A stretch of 64,000 nucleotides of DNA from Elmis aenea (taxonomy: Eukaryota; Arthropoda; Insecta; Coleoptera; Elmidae): contig OX393577.1 in the NCBI GenBank assembly GCA_947652605.1, positions 20,091,466 to 20,155,465 of the forward strand, in the 5' to 3' direction. Shown here one piece after another: positions 58,174 to 64,000 of this stretch (position 1 is the first letter of the stretch; every line of letters begins with the position of its first letter). The position numbers and the translations under genes were made by a program. The notes below the pieces were generated by a model. The model saw only the letters and a list, made by a program, of their open reading frames with translations, made no database searches and was not told where the DNA came from.

Positions 58174-61100
58174 ATGGGTTCTCGAGTTGGTGGCTTAGGA
58201 ACTGCAGGCCTTCCAGCAGACAAGGCCTTAGCTGGTGTTCCTCGCCTTCTGGACGACCTCCAACGCCTTTCCGAAGACCACGATTCCGCTGACATCGTAT
58301 TCATCTTAGGTCGTGAGGAAGAACGCGTATACGCACATCGAGTAATTCTCGTAGCCAGGTTAGACTAATAACGCCCACTTTGATGCAGGGCTAGATTTAT
58401 CTTTTTTTGCCTGTATTTGCCTGCAAAATTTATCGCGCGACTCTAGCCATGAAAGAATGAACTTCAGCTTCCACAGAAAGCAATTCCAGAAGTGACAGTA
58501 ACAAGTGACACGTATTGTGAGATACCTAACCACCGTCAATAGCCCGCAGCTCCTGCGAACGGAAGATTCATTTCCTGTTCGATATTAAACTCTCGCCTCC
58601 CAACCCCACACTAAGCAATATCTACACTTCTATAATTGATGTGTGTTAAATTCCTTTTTAATTAATTTTGGAAAAGGCTTTTCCGGTAAAAGAGATTCGA
58701 AGTATATATCGCTCTTTCGAGATGCTGAAGATTATTTTGGGTTTCTCTAAATGATTTAAACTGATAAATTTCGTAGCTTGAAAACCCCGATAATCTACCT
58801 ATTTACATTTTTTTATTTATTACATTAACCATGAAGAGCATATCCCTTATTTAGCGATGGAACCCAAAGTTCTCGAGAACTTGTACACTTTGATACCAAC
58901 AGAGTGAGGAAGACGTAAAGCGAATTTCCAAAAACTGTTAAGTACAAGTAAACAAATTATTATTAATGACTTTTTTTTGCTCAAAAGTTGATTCACTTAA
59001 ATGTTAAATTCAAAGTAAGAAATTAATTTGAGTTCCAATCTCAAAGAAAACCATTGGAATATTCCACATTGTTTTCTGCTTTGTGAAGTTTTAAAATGGG
59101 TCTAATTTTTTCATAATAATTATAGTAATTTATATCCAGCTTGCAAGCAGGTAATGAAACCTCTTTTCATTAAAACTTCAAAGTCTGATGTAGCTTTGTT
59201 CTTCTTCTACTCACCGTTTATAACCTCTCGAGTCTTTATAACGACGCTAATCATAAGACTGCTTAACAGTGTGCCTACTTCAATTTCCACTCTTATGTTC
59301 TTGTGTATCTTTGATCTCATAGCGGCAGCAGAGATAATAATGAAATGTGTGTACACACATGGAAACCTAAACAGAAACCTGGTTTCTATTGTATATTGCT
59401 CAAAGACTTAATATGTAAATCTATTCGGAAACGCCAACACACTGTTGAAAATGTATCTTCTTAATTGGCTCTAGATCTTAAAATAGAAGAATATTATTTA
59501 TATCCTCTTATCATTATCATTATGCTTTTAATTAATATTATTACAAAAAAAAAACAAATCGACGACACTATTTAGTGAGTGTTGTAAGTGTTCCTTATAA
59601 ACATTTTGTTAAATTTGAGCTTACAAAACTCACTACTCAATAGACTATAAATTTACATGAGATGTAAATCAAGTAAGATATAAACTACTCAAATACATAG
59701 CAATAAGCTCAGTAATGTAACTCCCATATGGTCTAGTGGCTAGGATACCTGGCTTTCACCCAGGAGGCTCGGGTTCGATTCCCGGTATGGGAAAGATTTT
59801 TTTTAAATTTCGCATTATTTATTGTTATCACAACACAGTAATGTAACAATCATTAACAATTAAGTTTATTTAACAAAAATGTTTTTGCATATTTTAGGTG
59901 TAAAAGCTTCCAAACAGCCAAACGTGGAGAAGTTTGTCGCATACCTGGGTGTTCGGTAGCTCCAGCAGCACCAGGAACCCCCACACCAATAAGATTACCT
60001 CAGGCGCCTCCAGACACTTTCAAACAATTTCTTTTATATATTTATACAGGAAAGGTAAACACATGTCCTATTTTTTATTATTTAAATTTGCAAACTTATT
60101 ACCATTCACTTTCAATTGTTTAAATTTTGAGTGAGTTTATATCAGAGTCGAGCTAAGAGAATTGTGCCTCTAGTAAAGCTCTCAGTAGGATCCCCAAACA
60201 TTATTCTCAGTACAGATCCTAACTGATTCTTGTTTTAAAAAAAAACATTCACAAAATAACTCCTGCAACTAAGTCCAGTCCTGGCCAATTTTAAATTTTT
60301 TATTATCACTTCGAAATGTAAATAAGTGATACTGATTAATTACACCTTTTTTGCTTAGATATTATTACAAGACAGTGGGGTATTCGAAATGTTAGCTCTT
60401 GCTCAAGAACTAGGTGTTGATGAACTTAGGATGGCTTGTGAGGATCATGTAACTTCAACCCTTTCTGTTGCCTCAGCCTGTACATTTTTAACAGCAGCTA
60501 TGGACATTCAAGAACGATCTGGAGGTAAGAACTTTATTTAAATTTTTTATACGTTTAGCTCTGTAGCTTCATAGCAGTGAATGAATGATTTTAAGTAAAA
60601 ACAATTAATACAAATTAATGTAATGAGTACCAATTGGTTAACAAAAGATTAAAAATTATAAAAAACAAAAGTTTGGAAAATTATAAAAATATTCAAAAGT
60701 TTAATGCAATTAACAAGTTAAACCATGGGTTAAACTGATGTAGAATCTAGAAATTAAAATTAAATTGTTCAATAAAAGTGGCTAATCATCTTATAAAGTA
60801 TTCAAATAATATTATTTTGCTTAAAAAAAGCAACTGAATAACTTTTTTTTAAATTTGCTAACTCTACATATTTTTGATCAGAATGTTTTCAAATTTATTT
60901 AGAGTGAAATAATTTATTTGTGAATAATTGGTCTACTTTATTATTACATATTATATTTTTAATAGTAGGTATTCTGTTTAAAACCTGTATAAAACACAAT
61001 GACCTTCGTTGTGCGATGGTGGTGTAATGGTCAGCATAGTTGCCTTCCAAGCAGTTGATCCGGGTTCGATTCCCGGCCATCGCACTTGCAAATTTTTATT

Positions 61101-62181
61101 TTTTTTTTAAATTTAATTTTTTGTTAAAAAGTTTATTTTTATTATTTTGAAAAACCAACTTGTTTAAACCCACAACAAATTAACAATTTCTTTATGAAGG
61201 TATTTTTTATGCGGTAAATTTGGCAACATCGTAAACAATCCTGTTGCGCAGAACTCCATGACGCAGTGCGTTCAGTTTATACTCTATGGTTTATTTTATA
61301 CTGTCAAACGTCGAAACTGTATCAACAGCACCGCGCTGTCGTTTGTGTATCGTTCAAATTAGCCGGTGTTATAATATTAAATAATGGCTTATAAGCCACA
61401 GAAAGTGCAAAAGGTGATGGTTCAACCCATCAACCTTATATTCCGATACCTGCAGAACCGTTCGAGAGTTCAAGTGTGGTTATATGAAAATGTGAATCTT
61501 CGGATCGAGGGGCACATTGTTGGTTTCGATGAATATATGAACTTGGTGCTAGATGATGCAGAAGAATATTACACCAAATCGAAGAACAGGCGACCACTAG
61601 GACGTATTATGTTGAAAGGCGATAACATAACGCTTATACAGAATGTAAATCCAACATCTGCGAACTAATGCAACCTTACTTTTTAAGTTATGCTAAGTTA
61701 ATATGTAACTAATGTAAGCTAAATTAACCATAATGAGTATATATAAGGTAAACTGTAAATTTACTAAGATAAATATATGATTTATAAGCATAAACCAGTG
61801 TTTTTTAATGTATATTATGTTGCTGGTATCGATAAAGCAATATTTGCTTTTGTAGTTTGTACCCAAAATAATTTAGTTGCTCTAGACTGTTTAATGTTTA
61901 ATTTAAATCAATACTGCACAATAAACTTTGAATTTCAAAAAAGAATAGTCTTCGCTCATGCAAAGTCTATAAAACAATCACTGCATTGCTTACTAACACG
62001 TTCTACTTAATCATACATTTTTTTAACTACATTAATGTATAATTTAGGAGGAAAGGCTGCTGCCGGTTTCGTTGAAAGATGTGTAAGCTACATTGGAGAA
62101 AATGGTTCAGAATGTGTTAGAACGAATGCATTTTTATCGCTATCGAAAGAAGCAGTAATTAAGTTGATTTCATCGGATTTC
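58174..62181 (+). CDS. BTB/POZ-BACK protein, first four coding exons (serine-enriched protein gprs-like), partial
   Basis: Four exons join in frame: 58174-58358, 59898-60054, 60359-60524 and 62048-62181, giving 214 codons before a phase-0 donor (TTC|GTAAGTATT); the gene continues beyond the window. All borders are GT..AG. The start ATG at 58174 lies 10 bp after an acceptor, so a 5'-UTR exon exists upstream. Residues about 36-140 form a BTB/POZ domain: [28 protein letters not shown], then [20 protein letters not shown] and a [20 protein letters not shown] block. The following [14 protein letters not shown] and [20 protein letters not shown] stretches match the start of a BACK domain, so the protein may be a Cul3-type adaptor or a BTB scaffold. 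The N-terminus [12 protein letters not shown] and the domain layout remind me of insect serine-enriched protein (Drosophila gprs), but that name rests on memory. Intron 1 holds tRNA-Glu; intron 3 holds tRNA-Gly and SmE. Confidence 0.88.
58359..59721 (+). other. BTB gene intron 1 (first part)
   Basis: No repeats or other genes recognised before tRNA-Glu. 58370-58660 is relatively GC-rich for an intron. The ORFs here have no domain. The intron ends with the acceptor tattttag at 59897. Confidence 0.6.
59722..59793 (+). tRNA. tRNA-Glu (TTC)
   Basis: 72 nt. Acceptor TCCCATA pairs with TATGGGA, D arm tggtctagtggctagga, anticodon loop ctTTCac, T arm cgggttcgattcccg, discriminator A. It reads Glu GAA/GAG. 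It lies in intron 1 of the BTB gene in the same orientation, 104 bp before exon 2. A T run (ttttttt at about 59797) immediately follows as polymerase III terminator. Confidence 0.97.
61013..61084 (+). tRNA. tRNA-Gly (TCC)
   Basis: 72 nt. Acceptor GCGATGG pairs with CCATCGC, D arm tggtgtaatggtcagca, anticodon loop ctTCCaa, T arm ccgggttcgattcccgg, discriminator A. It reads Gly GGA/GGG. It sits in intron 3 of the BTB gene, 299 bp upstream of the SmE start codon and in the same direction. A T run (tttttttt near 61100) follows as terminator. Confidence 0.97.
61210..61383 (+). promoter_or_regulatory. Probable SmE promoter and 5' UTR
   Basis: A GC-richer stretch (caacagcaccgcgctgtcgt near 61322) separates tRNA-Gly from the SmE start codon and stands out from the flanking A/T tracts. 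No TATA box is in a clear position; housekeeping-type initiation is likely. This is inferred from position and composition only. Confidence 0.45.
61384..61668 (+). CDS. SmE: Small nuclear ribonucleoprotein E (Sm protein E)
   Basis: A complete 94-residue Sm-fold protein, the usual length of SmE. SmE is one of seven Sm proteins that assemble a ring on U1, U2, U4 and U5 snRNAs with the SMN complex in the cytoplasm, and it acts in splicing in the nucleus. The sequence has the N-terminal helix ([20 protein letters not shown]), the Sm1 motif with [20 protein letters not shown], and the Sm2 motif [16 protein letters not shown]. The ATG is the first in frame and the coding region has no intron, so either this gene is naturally single-exon or it began as a retrocopy; no A-tail or target duplication is visible. 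It lies in intron 3 of the BTB gene on the same strand. The 5' flank 61210-61370 is less AT-rich and probably holds its promoter. An AATAAA signal is at about 61919. Confidence 0.97.
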   Translation: MAYKPQKVQKVMVQPINLIFRYLQNRSRVQVWLYENVNLRIEGHIVGFDEYMNLVLDDAEEYYTKSKNRRPLGRIMLKGDNITLIQNVNPTSAN

Positions 62182-62584
62182 GTAAGTATTTAATAAATAT
62201 AAGCTTTCATAACAATTTCCTACTTAACATTCAAAATACAGACTATAGAGGAAACAATTTCTTTTCGAAAATAAAAGCCCGATTACTTATCCAACTTTGT
62301 TAAAGTTAAATCAGTAAGGTTTTTTAATTTTGACCAAAATATTGAAATACAACATAAATTTGTAATAGCTTTTCTACATCCTGAGGACCTAAGCGTTTTA
62401 TAATAAAACTCTTTGACACACTTTTAATAATAATAATCCTGTAAACCTTTCAAGCATTAAATTATCATTTACTAACAAACCCCATTAAGAAACCCCTAGA
62501 TGCTGCTTTACTTCATACATTTCCAAATTTGGTATACCTACTGCGTGTTATCTATTATATAAACATCGTACTAACACAATCGAC

Positions 62585-63077
62585 CAGCTTAGTTTTCAGC
62601 AGGTTTTTTAAACCGGTTTAAAAAACCGGTTAACCGTTATTTTTTATCAGAAAAAGTGATTTTTAACCGAAACCGTTATTTTTTAAGGCAAAAAAAAACG
62701 GTAACCTTTAACCAAAATAATAAAAAACCGTTTTTTTAACATCTTTTTTTAATAAAAATTACGATGAAAAATACAAAATCTGTATTATATGCGATTAGTT
62801 TACCAGAAGTCATTACTGAACGCTTGATTGTACATTTATTATAAAATTATGAATAAATAATATCTTTTCATACTTTGCATTCCTAATCTAAATAATTTTA
62901 AAAACCGGTTAATAAAACCGGTTAATTTAACCGGTTTATAATTTATTTAAATCGGTTTTTTTACACTAAACCGGTTTTTTGCGAATAAAACCGGTTTTTC
63001 AACAAAAACAATTATAAAAATAAAGTTCTCGATTTCGGTTAACCGCTAACCAAACTTTTTTTCAGTTTTAAGCCCTG
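62585..63077. mobile_element. hAT-like repeat rich in AACCGGTT
   Basis: The right end reads ttttaagccctg, the complement of a CAGGGCTTAAAA hAT-style start. The left end cagcttagttttcagc is a degenerate match. In between, CCGGTT occurs at 62613, 62626, 62905, 62918, 62931, 62971 and 62991, often as the palindrome AACCGGTT, with further aaccgt/acggtt variants. No transposase remnant was seen. Confidence 0.5.
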
Positions 63078-63525
63078 GTTTTCAGTGAATTAAGAATGTA
63101 ATTTTTTGATAAAGGCCCATATGGGCAATGTAACCGCCCATGTTTATTTTAACTGACAGATGGACATTCAACTATACTGAGCGATTGGCCATAAATCAAA
63201 AAATGAAAACATATAGTCACTTTCAAATGTCACCAAAAACGCAGTTTTATGTGGATTTATTATTGTAATAATGTTAAATGAGCTTGAAATGTATAAATAT
63301 TAAAATTACTTATGCAGCAGATATGCATCTACATGACTAGGCAGAAATTGACCATAAATTTGATGTTAATTAGTTTTAAAATAACTTTTTATGAAGCCAG
63401 TACATGTGATAGGTACCTTAGAATTTTGAAACACCAGTCTTTAAATATTCAAAAAAAAATTTAAAAAAGATTATACATAGGTAGTTATTCACTTTAGTGG
63501 GATATCAAAAGAGTATCATCTACGT

Positions 63526-63773
63526 CAGTGGTTCTTAACCTTTTAGTAGTCGCGGCCCCCTAAATATCCTTAAATATTTTCGCGACCTCCTAGTTTGTAG
63601 TAAGAAAAATATTACGATTTATTTAAGAAGATATCACTCTGATAGTTCGAGTAAAATAGGAAGCTAAACATTTTTTTTTTTAGGATTTTAATATTTTAAA
63701 AAGTAAAAACGTTTTATACATTTTTTGCGGCTCCCCTTAAAATCTTTCACGGCCCCCCGGTTAAGAATCGCTG
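63526..63773. mobile_element. hAT MITE with perfect 8-bp target duplication
   Basis: The termini cagtggttcttaacc and ggttaagaatcgctg are inverted. Directly outside, ATCTACGT occurs at 63518-63525 and at 63774-63781, an exact 8-bp duplication diagnostic of hAT insertion. Subterminal gtcgcggccccc and ggccccccgg are also mirrored. It is 248 bp long with no ORF. Confidence 0.95.
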
Positions 63774-64000
63774 ATCTACGTGACCGTTGATTAGATTGAC
63801 CAAAACTTGCAAGTAATTGGTTATTAAATGAGTTTTTGTGAGCTTAGTACATCTGATACCATGAACTTTAAAACATCAGTGTTTTAAACTATTTCAAAAC
63901 GTCGTAAAATAATGATTAAAGATAGTAGTTAACTTGGTATGATATACATACACTTACTCAGTTAAACATGCCAACCACTTAAACACTTATTGATTGGAGC

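Larger units (their letters stand above)
62182..64000 (+). other. BTB gene intron 4 (start), TE-bearing
   Basis: The intron opens at the donor GTAAGTATT and does not close in the window. It contains a hAT-like CCGGTT-rich repeat (62585-63077) and a short hAT MITE (63526-63773). 63325-63450 and 63775-63900 are diverged direct repeats (taaatt-gatgttaatt, gccagtacatgtgatag-like phrases). Confidence 0.6.

Noticed and set aside
58104..58292. 62-codon ORF overlapping the BTB first coding exon
   Set aside because: It is a shifted reading of the exon; the in-frame BTB reading continues across four spliced exons with conserved motifs.
61777..62010. 77-codon ORF downstream of SmE
   Set aside because: It overlaps the SmE 3' untranslated region and BTB intron 3, is rich in AT-encoded residues and has no domain.

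Overview
This is nuclear DNA from an animal, most likely an insect and possibly a beetle. It is AT-rich, has spliceosomal introns with GT..AG borders, single scattered tRNA genes, and very dense transposon debris (jockey-like and RTE-like LINEs, ZMYM1-type hAT, Tc1/mariner, PIF/Harbinger-type MITEs). The order within insects is a guess from repeat content, not from a marker gene.

Region 1-49 kb is a gene-poor transposon graveyard. Its dominant structures are long foldback (palindromic) DNA elements. Most begin TACAGGGTG and end CACCCTGTA next to duplicated TA dinucleotides. They lie at 5784-7824, 9851-10487, 27882-28765 (CCGGGTG variant), 34619-36581, 35441-36195, 37501-40593, 37733-39231 and 49218-54804; a related palindrome without that terminus is at 17930-18680. 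Several are nested two or three deep. One inner element (7048-7603) keeps the C-terminal part of a Tc1/mariner-type transposase, which ties the terminal motif to that superfamily. Between them lie broken RTE-like LINE 3' ends (mostly minus strand), a jockey-like fragment, two copies of another LINE tail, hAT transposase fossils, a tRNA-derived SINE and several MITEs. Some stretches look unlike the repeats and may be host regulatory DNA, including a CpG-rich candidate first exon near 14.4-14.6 kb and a TAATTA-rich stretch near 36.9-37.2 kb.

Region 49.2-54.8 kb is a foldback element whose right arm was split by a non-LTR retrotransposon. That LINE has one intact 931-codon endonuclease/reverse transcriptase ORF, the only long intact mobile-element ORF in the window. 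A second, 5'-truncated LINE tail and a long (TTA)n tract follow it inside the same apparent target-site duplication.

Region 55.8-64 kb is the genic part. It has tRNA-His(GTG) on +, tRNA-Asn(GTT) on -, and the first four coding exons of a BTB/POZ-BACK protein on + that runs off the right edge. Its introns host tRNA-Glu(TTC), tRNA-Gly(TCC) and a complete intronless gene for the spliceosomal protein SmE, all on the same strand. The last visible intron carries two hAT-type elements, one with a perfect 8-bp target duplication.
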